Of a stretch of DNA of 64,000 bases, positions 12,183 through 20,494 are shown piece by piece. The notes under the pieces are model-generated. The model did not search any database, was not told the DNA's origin, and saw only the letters and a list, made by a program, of their open reading frames with translations. A program made the position numbers and the translations under genes. The stretch is from Alphaproteobacteria bacterium (GTDB taxonomy: Bacteria; Pseudomonadota; Alphaproteobacteria; Rhizobiales; Rhizobiaceae). The number at the start of each line of letters is the position of its first letter. Position 1 is the first letter of the stretch. The stretch is taken from assembly GCA_018823835.1 (NCBI GenBank), contig JAHJHT010000013.1, positions 1 through 64,000 on the forward strand. The letters run 5' to 3'.

Positions 12183-12464
12183 GTGGCGGATTGGCTGAAA
12201 ATACTCGACGACGAAATCAAGGCCGGCGACAAGATGCGCAAGCAGGTGCCGAAGATGCTGTCGGACCCCGAGATCACGATCGACCAGGTAAAGGCGCTGT
12301 TTGCCGCGCTGGAGCAGCAGGCGCAGTTCGTCGAGAAGCTGAAGGCGGCGCTGGAATCGATGGGCCATGATTTCCCCGTCGTCGACAAGGCGCGTGCGCT
12401 GGAGTCGCGCTACGCGGATCTCGCGGCAACGGCGGCCGAGAAGGTCAAGGAAATGCGGGGCTAG
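12183..12464 (+). CDS. Small helical (coiled-coil-like) protein, unknown
   Basis: This 93-residue protein starts at GTG 12183 after a GGAGA site. It is strongly helical and charged, with heptad-like patterns ([19 protein letters not shown] and [15 protein letters not shown]) and few aromatic residues. It has no signal peptide, cysteines or membrane segment. Codon use fits neighbouring genes, which supports it being real. I recognise no family. It is followed by a short region with a GC hairpin and then the hydrolase/OsmC fusion. Confidence 0.6.
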   Translation: MADWLKILDDEIKAGDKMRKQVPKMLSDPEITIDQVKALFAALEQQAQFVEKLKAALESMGHDFPVVDKARALESRYADLAATAAEKVKEMRG

Positions 12465-12570
12465 GGAGCCCGGACCAGCCTGCCGGTGGATGCCCGGACC
12501 GGCATGCCGGGCGCGTGATTTGCACGCGATCCCTTCATCGGCCATCCTTTCCTGTCGAGGGAGGGATTCC
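12465..12570 (+). repeat. Short imperfect direct repeat and hairpin between genes
   Basis: Two copies of a GCCCGGACC-(A/G)-GC-(C/A)-TGCCGG unit lie about 23 bases apart (near 12468 and 12492). The second copy folds into a hairpin (12492-12497 with 12507-12512). No T tract follows, so it is not a clear intrinsic terminator. Confidence 0.35.
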
Positions 12571-13797
12571 ATGCCAGAACGAAAGATCGAATTCCCCGGC
12601 CATAGCGGCGCAATGCTTGCCGCCCGTCTCGACATGCCACGCGGCAAGCCGCGCGCGACGGCGCTGTTTGCGCATTGCTTCACCTGTTCCAAGGACATTG
12701 CCGCGGCGCGCGCCATTGCCGCCACGCTGGCCGACCTCGGGATTGCCGTGCTGCGCTTCGACTTCACCGGGCTCGGCCATTCGCAGGGCGAATTCGCCAA
12801 CACGAATTTTTCCTCCAATGTCGAGGACCTGGTGGCTGCCGCTGCATGCCTCGGTCGCGAGATCGCGCCGCCGGCCATCCTGATCGGCCATTCGCTTGGC
12901 GGCGCGGCGGTGCTGGCCGCGGCTTCGCGAATTCCCGACAGCCGCGCGGTCGTCACGATCGGCGCGCCGGCCGAGCCCTCACACGTGCTGCATGCCCTGG
13001 GCGCTTCGGTCGAGGCGATCCGCGAGACGGGCCAGTCGGAGGTGACGCTCGGCGGCCGGCCCTTCGTCATCAAGCGCGGCTTCGTCGAGGACATTTCCGA
13101 GACGAAGCTGCAGGAGGCGATCGGCAGCCTGCGCAAGGCGCTGCTGGTGCTGCACGCGCCGCGCGACCAGACGGTGGGGATCGACAATGCCTCGGCGATC
13201 TTCGTGGCCGCGAAGCACCCGAAGAGCTTCGTGTCGCTCGATGACGCCGACCACCTGCTGACGCGCCGTGCCGACGCGGAATATGCGGCGAGCGTCATCG
13301 GCGCCTGGGTGTCGCGCTATCTCGGCCAGCAGGAAAAGACCAAAGATCCGGAGCATCCGGAAGGCGTGGTGCGGGTGGCCGAAGCCGAGGCGTCGGGTAT
13401 GCTGCAGCGCGTGTCGGTCGACGGGAAATTCCACCTGCTGGCAGACGAGCCCGTTTCCGTCGGCGGCAGCGACATGGGGCCGACGCCCTACCAGTATCTG
13501 TCGGCGGCATTTGGTGCCTGCACCTCCATCACGCTGCGCATGTATGCCAAGCGCAAGAACATCCCGCTGACCGGCCTGACGGTCGATGTCAGCCATTCGA
13601 AATCGCATGCCGACGACAGCGAGGACCTGGAGAAGCCGCGCAAGATCGACCGCTTCGTGCGGATCATCCGGCTGGAGGGTGACCTCGACGAGGACCAGCG
13701 CGCCGGGCTGCTGCGAATCGCCGACCTCTGCCCGGTGCACAAGACGCTGGAGGGCAGCGCAGAGATCGAGACGGAGCTGGCAGGCGAGGTGCATTGA
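12571..13797 (+). CDS. Alpha/beta hydrolase fused to an OsmC domain
   Basis: This 408-residue two-domain protein is a fusion. Residues 1-250 are an alpha/beta hydrolase with the nucleophile elbow [11 protein letters not shown], an acid in APRDQTVGI and a His in DDADHLLTR. Residues 270-408 are an OsmC/Ohr domain with the two redox cysteines in [15 protein letters not shown] and [10 protein letters not shown]. OsmC proteins reduce organic hydroperoxides through these cysteines, so the fusion may hydrolyse an ester and detoxify peroxide together. The start at 12571 is backed by GGAGGG. Such fusions are known in proteobacteria but are uncharacterised as far as I know. Confidence 0.9.
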   Translation: MPERKIEFPGHSGAMLAARLDMPRGKPRATALFAHCFTCSKDIAAARAIAATLADLGIAVLRFDFTGLGHSQGEFANTNFSSNVEDLVAAAACLGREIAPPAILIGHSLGGAAVLAAASRIPDSRAVVTIGAPAEPSHVLHALGASVEAIRETGQSEVTLGGRPFVIKRGFVEDISETKLQEAIGSLRKALLVLHAPRDQTVGIDNASAIFVAAKHPKSFVSLDDADHLLTRRADAEYAASVIGAWVSRYLGQQEKTKDPEHPEGVVRVAEAEASGMLQRVSVDGKFHLLADEPVSVGGSDMGPTPYQYLSAAFGACTSITLRMYAKRKNIPLTGLTVDVSHSKSHADDSEDLEKPRKIDRFVRIIRLEGDLDEDQRAGLLRIADLCPVHKTLEGSAEIETELAGEVH

Positions 13798-13830
13798 AGT
13801 TATATATATCTAATATATATTGAGGACTGA
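13798..13830 (+). promoter_or_regulatory. AT-rich promoter region of the toxin-antitoxin pair
   Basis: The 25 bases after the hydrolase stop are almost pure A and T (TTATATATATCTAATATATA), the sharpest composition change in this part of the window. They end in TGAGGA just before the toxin ATG. This likely contains the -10 element and the operator of the toxin-antitoxin operon. Confidence 0.45.
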
Positions 13831-14106
13831 ATGGACGTCGACATCCAATGGAGCGCCGAGAAGAATGCCGAATTGAAGCAAAGGCATGGTTTCGGCTTCG
13901 AGAGGGTTCTGGTGGCTCTGGTGGACGGTGCGTTGCTGGATGAACGCAAACATCCCAACGAAGAAAGATATGGTCATCAGCGCCAGCTTGTCGTTGCAAT
14001 CGATGGTTACGCCTGGATCGTACCGTTTGTGAGACATGACGAGGGGGTGTTCTTCAAAACGCTGTTCCCCAGCCGCAAGGCGACTCGGGAATATCTTGGA
14101 GGCTGA
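13831..14106 (+). CDS. BrnT-like toxin of a type II toxin-antitoxin pair
   Basis: This 91-residue protein begins with IQWSAEKNAELKQRHGFGFE and ends with IVPFVRHDEGVFFKTLFPSRKATREYL. That is the layout of BrnT-related toxins, a RelE-like ribonuclease fold that cleaves RNA. It lies directly after an AT-rich promoter, and its stop is one base before the ATG of a ribbon-helix-helix antitoxin, so the order is toxin first as in brnTA. Activity is inferred from family and context. Confidence 0.75.
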   Translation: MDVDIQWSAEKNAELKQRHGFGFERVLVALVDGALLDERKHPNEERYGHQRQLVVAIDGYAWIVPFVRHDEGVFFKTLFPSRKATREYLGG

Positions 14107-14107
14107 G

Positions 14108-14374
14108 ATGCAAAAGAACCGCATGGACGAAGCCGAGGAGCGCGAGCTGATCGACAGCACCGAGCGTGGCGAGTGGACCACGGTCGGCAATATCGAGGAG
14201 CGAAGGGCATTCTGGCAGGAGGCGGCGGAAGGCGTTCTCAGCGGCAAGCGCGAGCGCATCTCAATCTCGATTCCGGAGCGCGATCTGGCGCGCCTGAAGG
14301 CGCGCGCCGCCGAGGAGGGTATGCCCTACCAGACGCTGATCAACTCAATCCTGCACAAGTATCTTGATCGGTGA
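14108..14374 (+). CDS. CopG/BrnA-like antitoxin
   Basis: This 88-residue protein has an acidic N-terminal half (EAEERELIDSTERGEW), which typically wraps the toxin, and a C-terminal ribbon-helix-helix DNA-binding part (RISISIPERDLARLKARA, then EGMPYQTLINSILHKYL). It starts one base after the toxin stop. By family it should neutralise the toxin and repress the operon by binding the AT-rich region upstream of 13831. The start at 14108 follows the overlap logic. Confidence 0.8.
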   Translation: MQKNRMDEAEERELIDSTERGEWTTVGNIEERRAFWQEAAEGVLSGKRERISISIPERDLARLKARAAEEGMPYQTLINSILHKYLDR

Positions 14375-14380
14375 GGGCGA

Positions 14381-14593
14381 TCAGGCCTTCTTGAGGAACT
14401 CGGTCTTGAGCACCAGGCCCTTGATCTTGTCGGTGCGACCCTCGATTTCGCCCTCGTTGCCGGTGAGGCGGATGCCGCGGATGACCGTGCCGCGCTTCAG
14501 CACGGTGGAGGAGCCCCGGAGCTTCAGATCCTTGATGATGTGAACCGTGTCGCCGTCGGCGAGGGCGGTCCCGTTCGAATCCCTGACGTCCAT
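14381..14593 (-). CDS. PhnA/YjdM-like protein, C-terminal domain only
   Basis: This 70-residue protein corresponds to the C-terminal PhnA domain (VRDSNGTALADGDTVHIIKD, LRGSSTVLKRGTVIRGIRL). The N-terminal zinc-ribbon of full-length YjdM (about 110 residues) is absent. The family name comes from an old link to alkylphosphonate use, which is not established for these small proteins. It has a good start but no obvious operon partner. It converges with the antitoxin gene, with six bases between the stops. Confidence 0.85.
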   Translation of the reverse strand: MDVRDSNGTALADGDTVHIIKDLKLRGSSTVLKRGTVIRGIRLTGNEGEIEGRTDKIKGLVLKTEFLKKA

Positions 14594-14654
14594 GTTGGTC
14601 TCCGGCTGCGGCGATGGCGGCTTATAGGCCGCCGCCGCCGGGCTGGCCAGAGGG

Positions 14655-15995
14655 TCAGGCGCCGCGCTGGGTGCGGACCTTCGGAACGGTCGCGTCCTTC
14701 AGGCTCGGAACCACGACGAGATGCGTGACCTTGCCCTGCTTGAAGGCCTTGAGGAAGAGCGGGTAGTTGGCGAAGGCGACGCAGCCGTGCGATTCAGGCC
14801 GGCGGCTGCGCAGCAGGTAGGAATGGGTGAGGAAGCCGTCGCGGCCGTGCATCGGCTGGCTGGTCAGCGGCGTCATGCGGATTGCCTCGACGCCGTAGAA
14901 GCGGGATTCGCGCATCGTCAGCTTGTAGGTGTTGGGGGGCGTCGGGCCGTTGTTCCTGACATGAACGTATTTCGGGTTGTCGGCCATCTTGCCGATGCCG
15001 GAATGTGCCTCGAGCTTGCTGCCGTCGGGCATGTAGACCAGGCCGGCGGCGATGTCGTAGACGGCCACCTTCTCCTGGCGCTTGAACAGCTTGTTGAAGG
15101 GCTTCGGATCGACCGGACGGTCGGGCTTCGCAAAGGCAAGGGCTTCGGGTTCGGACTGCTCGGCCTTCGGACGCCGCGCCGGCTTGGCGGCGGCTTCCGG
15201 CAGCGGGACCATCGCCACCTGGACAGGCTCCTCGACAGCCGTCTCCTCGGCGGCCGGTTCCTCGACCAGCAGGCGGGCAAGGCTGCCCCAGGCCGCTTCG
15301 GCGGTGGCTGCGGAGGCCATGCGGAAGGTGGGCTGCGTGCTGCCGGCAGGGGCGATGACAAGCGGCGCGTCGGGCGCAACGGGCTTCGATACGGCGGCGA
15401 CAGTCGCCGGGCCGAACCGGTCGGGCAGGGGCGTTGCCATGGCGAGCGCCGTTTCGGCTGCCTGATCGTCGGAAAGTGCGGCGACGACGATTTCCTGCGC
15501 GCCGGCTGCTTCTTCTGCCGGGTAATTGATCGTCATGCCGGCCTGCGCCAGCGCGGCGAGCACCTTGTCGCGCGAGACCTTGGCAGCGATTTCGGCGAAG
15601 GGGTCCGCGGCAACGGCCGCGGCGGCGGGTTCGACGGCCGGGGCCGGCTTGGCAGGCGCCACCAGGGCGACGCGCTCGGCCTTTGCCTCGACCCGGGACG
15701 GCGCGGCAGGCTGGACCTGCGCGACAGACGGGGCGCCGGCGGCAACGTATTTGCGGGGATCGCCAGGACCGATCTTCGCCGGCGAGACTGGCATGGCCTG
15801 CGCGACGAAGCTTGGCTTCGAGGTCAGCGACGACGCCGAATAGAGGCTGGCGAAGGTCATCACGCACCAGCAGGCGAGCGCCAGACCGATGGCGGGAATC
15901 GTCAGCCAGCGGAGCAGACGGCCGAAGCCGGCCATGATGATGCCGAAGGTGGAACGGGGACGCCTGCCCCGGGGATTGCTACGCACGAACGCCAT
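14655..15995 (-). CDS. Membrane-anchored Tlde1/DUF2778 L,D-transpeptidase-like protein
   Basis: This protein of about 446 residues has an N-terminal membrane helix (roughly residues 23-45), a long Ala/Pro/Glu-rich linker that should span the periplasm, and a C-terminal Tlde1 (formerly DUF2778) domain from about residue 310. The catalytic block is visible: His in FLTHSYLLRSRRP, then SHGCVAF with the nucleophilic Cys. The fold is L,D-transpeptidase-like and acts on peptidoglycan tetrapeptides. In rhizobia these are chromosomal envelope proteins rather than T6SS effectors, and no secretion genes are near. A GTG at 16001 is an alternative start. Confidence 0.82.
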   Translation of the reverse strand: MAFVRSNPRGRRPRSTFGIIMAGFGRLLRWLTIPAIGLALACWCVMTFASLYSASSLTSKPSFVAQAMPVSPAKIGPGDPRKYVAAGAPSVAQVQPAAPSRVEAKAERVALVAPAKPAPAVEPAAAAVAADPFAEIAAKVSRDKVLAALAQAGMTINYPAEEAAGAQEIVVAALSDDQAAETALAMATPLPDRFGPATVAAVSKPVAPDAPLVIAPAGSTQPTFRMASAATAEAAWGSLARLLVEEPAAEETAVEEPVQVAMVPLPEAAAKPARRPKAEQSEPEALAFAKPDRPVDPKPFNKLFKRQEKVAVYDIAAGLVYMPDGSKLEAHSGIGKMADNPKYVHVRNNGPTPPNTYKLTMRESRFYGVEAIRMTPLTSQPMHGRDGFLTHSYLLRSRRPESHGCVAFANYPLFLKAFKQGKVTHLVVVPSLKDATVPKVRTQRGA

Positions 15996-16001
15996 ACACA
16001 C

Positions 16002-16312
16002 AACTTCTCACAAGCGAACCCGCAACCGATACGCGGCGCGGTGTCTTTCAACTGAAGGCCGGCCGGTGGCCGAACCGTTTTCGTTGCCGATTGATCTGAA
16101 GGATGGACAAAGATGGTTAATCAACCCTTTGCCCGGTTGTGTTTTTCTTATCGACGCAGTGTCGATGTCGTGCTGTCCCCCGGTCAATCCCCCAAAGTTC
16201 CCGCCGTTCCCAAGGCGGACTGTCAGTGAAAAGTGGAGTTTTTGAGACGATTGGCCCGAGAGTCAATCGTTGCGGGCAGATTTGCGCGGCGAGGGTTAAG
16301 CGCGCTGCGGGC
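16002..16312. other. 311-base intergenic region upstream of the Tlde1 gene
   Basis: No gene is visible. It holds a near-palindrome GGTTAATCAACC (16115-16126), a short hairpin (16201-16205 with 16214-16218) and a seven-base inverted repeat ACGATTG/CAATCGT (16247-16270), none followed by a proper T tract. It should contain the minus-strand promoter of the transpeptidase gene and the 3' end of the uvrD transcript. Confidence 0.4.
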
Positions 16313-18961
16313 TCAAACGCCGGTCACAAACCCATCCAGCACGCGCTTCTGGCCGGCCTTGTCGAAGTCGATTGTGAGCTTGTTGCCGTCGATCGCCGAG
16401 ACGTTGCCGTTGCCGAACTTCTGGTGGAACACCCGGTCGCCGACGGAGAAGGGGGAGGGTTCGTTCGACACCGACTTGGCGACCAGCTCGCCGTCGATGG
16501 TGCGCGACTTGACCGAGGTGCGGCCGGCGCCGAAGCCTGAATCGGTCTCGCCGTAGCCGATGCGCTCGACCTGGTGGCCGGAGCGGGTGCCCCAGTTGCG
16601 GTCGGTCGCCTCGCTGCGGTTCTGTTGCGCGCGCTGCCAGCCGGGCGTGGCGTAGGTGTTGGAAAAGGAGCCGCCGCCGACATCGTCGAAGCGCGAGGCA
16701 CCATAGGGGTTCTGCCGGCCGCCCCGGCCCGAGGCAAAGGACGAGCCGCCGTAGCCGCCATAGGAATTGCCGGCGTCGGCGACCTCGACATGGGCTTCGG
16801 GCAGTTCGTCGAGGAAGCGCGACGGGATGGTCGACTGCCACAGGCCATGGATGCGTCGGTTGGAGACGAACCAGATGTGCAGGTTCTTCTTGGCGCGGGT
16901 CAGGCCGACATAGGCGAGGCGGCGCTCTTCCTCGAGGCCCGAGCGGCCGCCCTCGTCGAGCGCGCGCTGGTGCGGGAAGAGGCCTTCCTCCCAGCCGGGC
17001 AGGAAGACGGTCTCGAACTCCAAGCCCTTGGCCGAATGCAGCGTCATGATGTTGACGGCGTCGAGCTCGGCGTTCTGCTCGGCGTCCATGACCAGTGCGA
17101 CATGCTCGAGGAAGGAGCGCAGGCTCTCATACTCCTCCATCGAGCGGATCAGCTCCTTGAGGTTCTCGAGCCGGCCCGGCGCCTCTGCCGAGCGGTCGTT
17201 CTTCCACATGTCGGTATAGCCGGACTCCTCCAGGATGGTCTCGGCCAGTTCGTTGTGCGGCGTGGTCTCGATTGCGGCCTGCCAGCGGGCGAAGTTCGCG
17301 GTGACTTCGCGCAGCGCCGCGCGCGGCTTGGGCTTCAGCTCGTCGCTCTCGGCGAGCTTCGCAGCGGCCTCCAGCATGGGAATGCGGAGAGCCCGGGCGG
17401 TGTCGTGAATCTGACGGATGGCGGCTTCGCCGAGACCGCGCTTGGGAACGTTGACGATGCGCTCGAAGGCGAGGTCGTCGGCGCCCTGCGCGACGACGCG
17501 GAAGAAGGCCATGGCGTCGCGGATTTCGAGCCGCTCGTAGAAGCGCGGGCCGCCGATGACGCGGTAGTTGAGGCCGATCTCGATGAAGCGGTCCTCGAAG
17601 GCGCGGGTCTGGAACGAGGCGCGCACCAGGATCGCCATGTCGTTGAGATTGTGGCCCTTGCGCTGCGCCTGCTCGATCTCCTCGCCGACGGCGCGCGCCT
17701 CCTCGTCGGAATCCCAGGCTGCGTGGACGTTAACCTTGCCGTCGTCGGGATCGTCGCGGTCGGTGAACAGCGTCTTGCCGAAGCGGCCCTCATTGTGGGC
17801 GATGAGGTGCGAGGCGGCGCCGAGGATGTGGGCAGTGGAGCGGTAGTTGCATTCCAGCCGGATGATGGTGGCGCCCGGAAAATCCTTGTCGAAGCGCAGG
17901 ATGTTGTCGACCTCGGCGCCGCGCCAGCCATAGATCGACTGGTCGTCGTCGCCGACGCAGCAGATGTTGACCTTGCCTTCGCTCAGGGCCGCGCGCTCGC
18001 TTCGCTCGCTGGCCTCCGCGGGGGCGGCTTGACCGGCCGACGCCCGGTCGGGCTTGCGGCCTTCGGCCGGTTGGAGGTCGCCGGTGCGTGAGGCTTTCGG
18101 CCGCTGCGACAGCAGGCGCAGCCACATGTACTGTGCGGTGTTGGTGTCCTGGTACTCGTCGACGAGGATGTACTTGAAGCGCTTGTGGTAGTCGGCCAGC
18201 ACGTCGGGGTTGGCGCGCAGGATGCGGATCGGGTGGCAGAGCAGGTCGCCGAAATCGCAGGCGTTGAGCGTCTTCAGGCGCTCCTGGTAGGCGGCGAAGA
18301 GCTCGCGGCCCTTGCCGTTGGCGAAGGCGCGGGCGTCGCCTTCCGGAATCTCCGCGGGGCCGAGGCCCTTGTTCTTCCAGCCGTCGATCATCATGGCGAA
18401 CTGCCGCGCCGGCCAGCGCTTGTCGTCGAGGCCTTCGGCCTGGATCAGTTGCTTGATGAGGCGGATGACATCGTCGGTGTCGAGAATGGTGAAGTCGGAG
18501 CGCAGGCCGGCAAGCTCGGCGTGGCGGCGCAGGATCTTCACGCCGATCGAGTGGAAGGTGCCGAGCCAGGGCATGCCCTCGACGGCCTCGCCGACCAGCA
18601 TGCCGATGCGGTGCTTCATCTCGCGCGCCGCCTTGTTGGTGAAGGTGACGGCGAGAATCTGGCTGGGCCAGGCAAGGCCGAGGCTGAGAATGTGGGCGAT
18701 GCGGGTGGTCAGCACGCGCGTCTTGCCAGTGCCGGCGCCGGCAAGAACGAGCACAGGGCCCTCGGTGGTTTCGACCGCGAGACGCTGTTCGGCGTTGAGG
18801 CCCTTCAGGTAATCGGGCGGGGCGTTGTGGCCCTGGCGCGCGGCCATGGCGCGCGCGGCGATGCCGGAAGGCGCACGAGAGGCGTCGTCCGGCTGCGGGG
18901 AGGGCGTGCGGCGCTGGGGCTCTTCGTCGAAGAACGGCATATCGTCGGGAAAATCCGGCAT
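16313..18961 (-). CDS. uvrD: UvrD/PcrA-type DNA helicase with an internal insertion
   Basis: This superfamily 1 3'-5' helicase acts in nucleotide excision and mismatch repair. The 882-residue product has Walker A AGAGTGKTRVL (about residue 76), Walker B VDEYQDTN, motif III GDDDQSIYGWRGA, NVPKRGLGE, the motif V/VI regions (MTLHSAKGLEFETVFLPG, EERRLAYVGLTRAKK) and a C-terminal Tudor-like domain. A low-complexity segment of about 40 residues, rich in Ala, Glu, Arg and Ser, interrupts the core between LRLLSQRPK and NICCVGDDDQ (forward bases about 17974-18096). The product's tail before the Tudor part is rich in Gly, Ser and Arg. Confidence 0.94.
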   Translation of the reverse strand: MPDFPDDMPFFDEEPQRRTPSPQPDDASRAPSGIAARAMAARQGHNAPPDYLKGLNAEQRLAVETTEGPVLVLAGAGTGKTRVLTTRIAHILSLGLAWPSQILAVTFTNKAAREMKHRIGMLVGEAVEGMPWLGTFHSIGVKILRRHAELAGLRSDFTILDTDDVIRLIKQLIQAEGLDDKRWPARQFAMMIDGWKNKGLGPAEIPEGDARAFANGKGRELFAAYQERLKTLNACDFGDLLCHPIRILRANPDVLADYHKRFKYILVDEYQDTNTAQYMWLRLLSQRPKASRTGDLQPAEGRKPDRASAGQAAPAEASERSERAALSEGKVNICCVGDDDQSIYGWRGAEVDNILRFDKDFPGATIIRLECNYRSTAHILGAASHLIAHNEGRFGKTLFTDRDDPDDGKVNVHAAWDSDEEARAVGEEIEQAQRKGHNLNDMAILVRASFQTRAFEDRFIEIGLNYRVIGGPRFYERLEIRDAMAFFRVVAQGADDLAFERIVNVPKRGLGEAAIRQIHDTARALRIPMLEAAAKLAESDELKPKPRAALREVTANFARWQAAIETTPHNELAETILEESGYTDMWKNDRSAEAPGRLENLKELIRSMEEYESLRSFLEHVALVMDAEQNAELDAVNIMTLHSAKGLEFETVFLPGWEEGLFPHQRALDEGGRSGLEEERRLAYVGLTRAKKNLHIWFVSNRRIHGLWQSTIPSRFLDELPEAHVEVADAGNSYGGYGGSSFASGRGGRQNPYGASRFDDVGGGSFSNTYATPGWQRAQQNRSEATDRNWGTRSGHQVERIGYGETDSGFGAGRTSVKSRTIDGELVAKSVSNEPSPFSVGDRVFHQKFGNGNVSAIDGNKLTIDFDKAGQKRVLDGFVTGV
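17974..18096 (-). repeat. Hairpin-rich in-frame insertion inside uvrD
   Basis: About 120 bases encode roughly 40 residues with no counterpart expected in PcrA/UvrD proteins at this place. The DNA contains a tandem GCGAGCG unit (spelling SERSER), an inverted repeat GACCGG/CCGGTC and another CGGCC-GAA-GGCCG. It looks like a small palindromic element that inserted without breaking the frame. Confidence 0.5.
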
Positions 18962-19047
18962 CGCCCCAATGTAGTGATTCGGGGCCGAAAGACCAGCAAT
19001 GGCCGCGCCGCTGCCGCCAGTTGCACAGGCAAGGGCAGGGCCTGACG

Positions 19048-19070
19048 AAAAACGCGCCCGAAGGCGCGTT
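19048..19070 (-). terminator. Intrinsic terminator with a TTCG loop
   Basis: On the minus strand AACGCGCC-TTCG-GGCGCGTT runs straight into TTTT. The stem is eight base pairs with the very stable TTCG tetraloop. It lies 44 bases downstream of the OmpA-like lipoprotein stop and ends the L,D-transpeptidase/lipoprotein operon. Confidence 0.8.
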
Positions 19071-19113
19071 CATGTCGCGGGATTCCGATCGAGGCCGCGG
19101 CCCGGCCTCGATC

Positions 19114-19656
19114 CTACTCTTCGCGGGACTCGCGAAGGTTGGTGATGACGCGGCGGTTCTGCACCTGGCAGGCGCGCTCCGTGCAGTCCCGCACGATGCG
19201 TTCCTTGCCGTAGCCCTTGGACCACATGCGGCGCGGATCGACGCCGCCGGCGGCGAGGTAGTTCATGACGTTCTCGGCGCGCTTGGCCGACAGCGCCACC
19301 ATCTTGGCATCGCCGCCCGGATCGTCGGCAAAGCCCTGAATCTTGGCGTACCAGTTCGGGTACTTGGTCAAGAACGCGATCTGGTTGTCCAGCGTCACGC
19401 GCGCGGTCTCGTCGATCACCGCCGAGCCCTTGGCGAAATAGGTTCGCCGGCCGACATTGAGGATGAAATCCTCCTCGCTGCCTGGCTGGACATTGGCGAA
19501 GCCCGCGGCCGGGTCGTTGGTCTGGCCGCCGGCATTGGGCGGCAGTCCCGGCGTTTCCAGCTTGGTGGTGGTGCAGGAGGCGACGAGCGCCAAAGTGCCG
19601 GCCATGAGGCCAGCACGGGCAAGCTGCATGAAGAGGGTCATTGGTGCTGCGCTCAT
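19114..19656 (-). CDS. OmpA/Pal-like lipoprotein
   Basis: This 180-residue protein has a lipoprotein signal peptide with lipobox LVASC, so it is probably anchored in the outer membrane. A C-terminal OmpA-like domain (about residues 65-180) contains GFADDPGGDAKMVALSAKRAENVM, the peptidoglycan-binding helix region with conserved Asp and Arg. A CxxxxC pair occurs near the end (DCTERACQVQ). It overlaps the upstream L,D-transpeptidase gene by four bases (ATGA), so the two are coupled; together they suggest attachment or remodelling of the wall. A second ATG at 19641 is possible. Confidence 0.88.
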   Translation of the reverse strand: MSAAPMTLFMQLARAGLMAGTLALVASCTTTKLETPGLPPNAGGQTNDPAAGFANVQPGSEEDFILNVGRRTYFAKGSAVIDETARVTLDNQIAFLTKYPNWYAKIQGFADDPGGDAKMVALSAKRAENVMNYLAAGGVDPRRMWSKGYGKERIVRDCTERACQVQNRRVITNLRESREE

Positions 19657-20300
19657 CCCTTCGGCGCCTGGTCGGCGATATGCGGCAGAACCTGTGCGGC
19701 GGTTCCGACCGGGCACCTCTGGTAGAGGTCGATCACGCTCTCGTTGAACATGCGGATGCAGCCGCTCGAGGCATCGGTGCCGATGCTCCAGGGCTCTAAG
19801 GTGCCGTGCAGCCGGTAGCCCGTGTCGACGCCGTCGCGGAAGAGGTAGAGCGCGCGCGGGCCGAGCGGGTTCCGGGGAGAGCCGCCTTCGACGAAAGCCG
19901 GAAGCTCGGGATGCCGCTCGATCATTTCGGGAGGCGGCGTCCATTTCGGCCATAGCGCCTTGCGGTCGACATTGGCGCGGCCGAACCACTGGAAGCCCTC
20001 GCGGCCGACGCCGACGCCGTAGCGGATGGCGGTCTGGTTCTCGATGACCAGATAGAGGAAATGGTGGATCGTATCGACGACGATGGTGCCGGCAGGCTCG
20101 CTGCTCTTGTACTTGACGATCTGCTTGTGCCACTGCTTGTCGATCTTGGCGAAGTTGGTCTTCTTGTAGGTCACGCCGTTGTCTACAGCGGTGCCCGCGA
20201 AATAGGACGTGGCTGCCTCGGCGGGTAACCCGCCGACCCCCGTCGCCACCGCGGCAAGGCCTCCCAGCACGATTTCCCTGCGGTTCAGTTCCATACGCAC
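19653..20300 (-). CDS. L,D-transpeptidase (YkuD family), exported
   Basis: This 215-residue protein has an N-terminal signal with RREIVLGGLAAVATG, which could be a Tat or Sec signal. Its YkuD domain ends in HGTLEPWSIGTDASSGCIRM, the His-x(n)-SxGCxR signature with catalytic Cys. It forms 3-3 crosslinks in peptidoglycan or attaches proteins to the wall, a mode of wall synthesis prominent in polar-growing Hyphomicrobiales. A second start at 20294 (MELNRRE) is equally possible. It is the first gene of a two-gene operon with the OmpA-like lipoprotein. Confidence 0.92.
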   Translation of the reverse strand: MRMELNRREIVLGGLAAVATGVGGLPAEAATSYFAGTAVDNGVTYKKTNFAKIDKQWHKQIVKYKSSEPAGTIVVDTIHHFLYLVIENQTAIRYGVGVGREGFQWFGRANVDRKALWPKWTPPPEMIERHPELPAFVEGGSPRNPLGPRALYLFRDGVDTGYRLHGTLEPWSIGTDASSGCIRMFNESVIDLYQRCPVGTAAQVLPHIADQAPKG

Positions 20301-20430
20301 CCTCCTTGCGAAGTCGAATTGCGGAACAATAGATCAGATTTGTTGCGATACAAAACACAATCATTTCAAGGGCTGCCGCCGAACTGCCGTTGGGGCAGGC
20401 GGCGCCTCGCTTCACCCATGTTTGATTGGA

Positions 20431-20466
20431 CCTGACCCGCCAGCCTCCTAGGTTTCCCAGGTCAGG
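20431..20466. repeat. Inverted repeat in the intergenic region before the dienelactone hydrolase
   Basis: CCTGACC (20431-20437) and GGTCAGG (20460-20466) form a seven-base inverted repeat with a 22-base spacer, 28 bases upstream of the hydrolase ATG and in a divergent promoter region. It could be an operator or an mRNA leader hairpin. Confidence 0.35.
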
Positions 20467-20494
20467 AAGCGCGGGGCATCCAAGGGAGCAAGAC

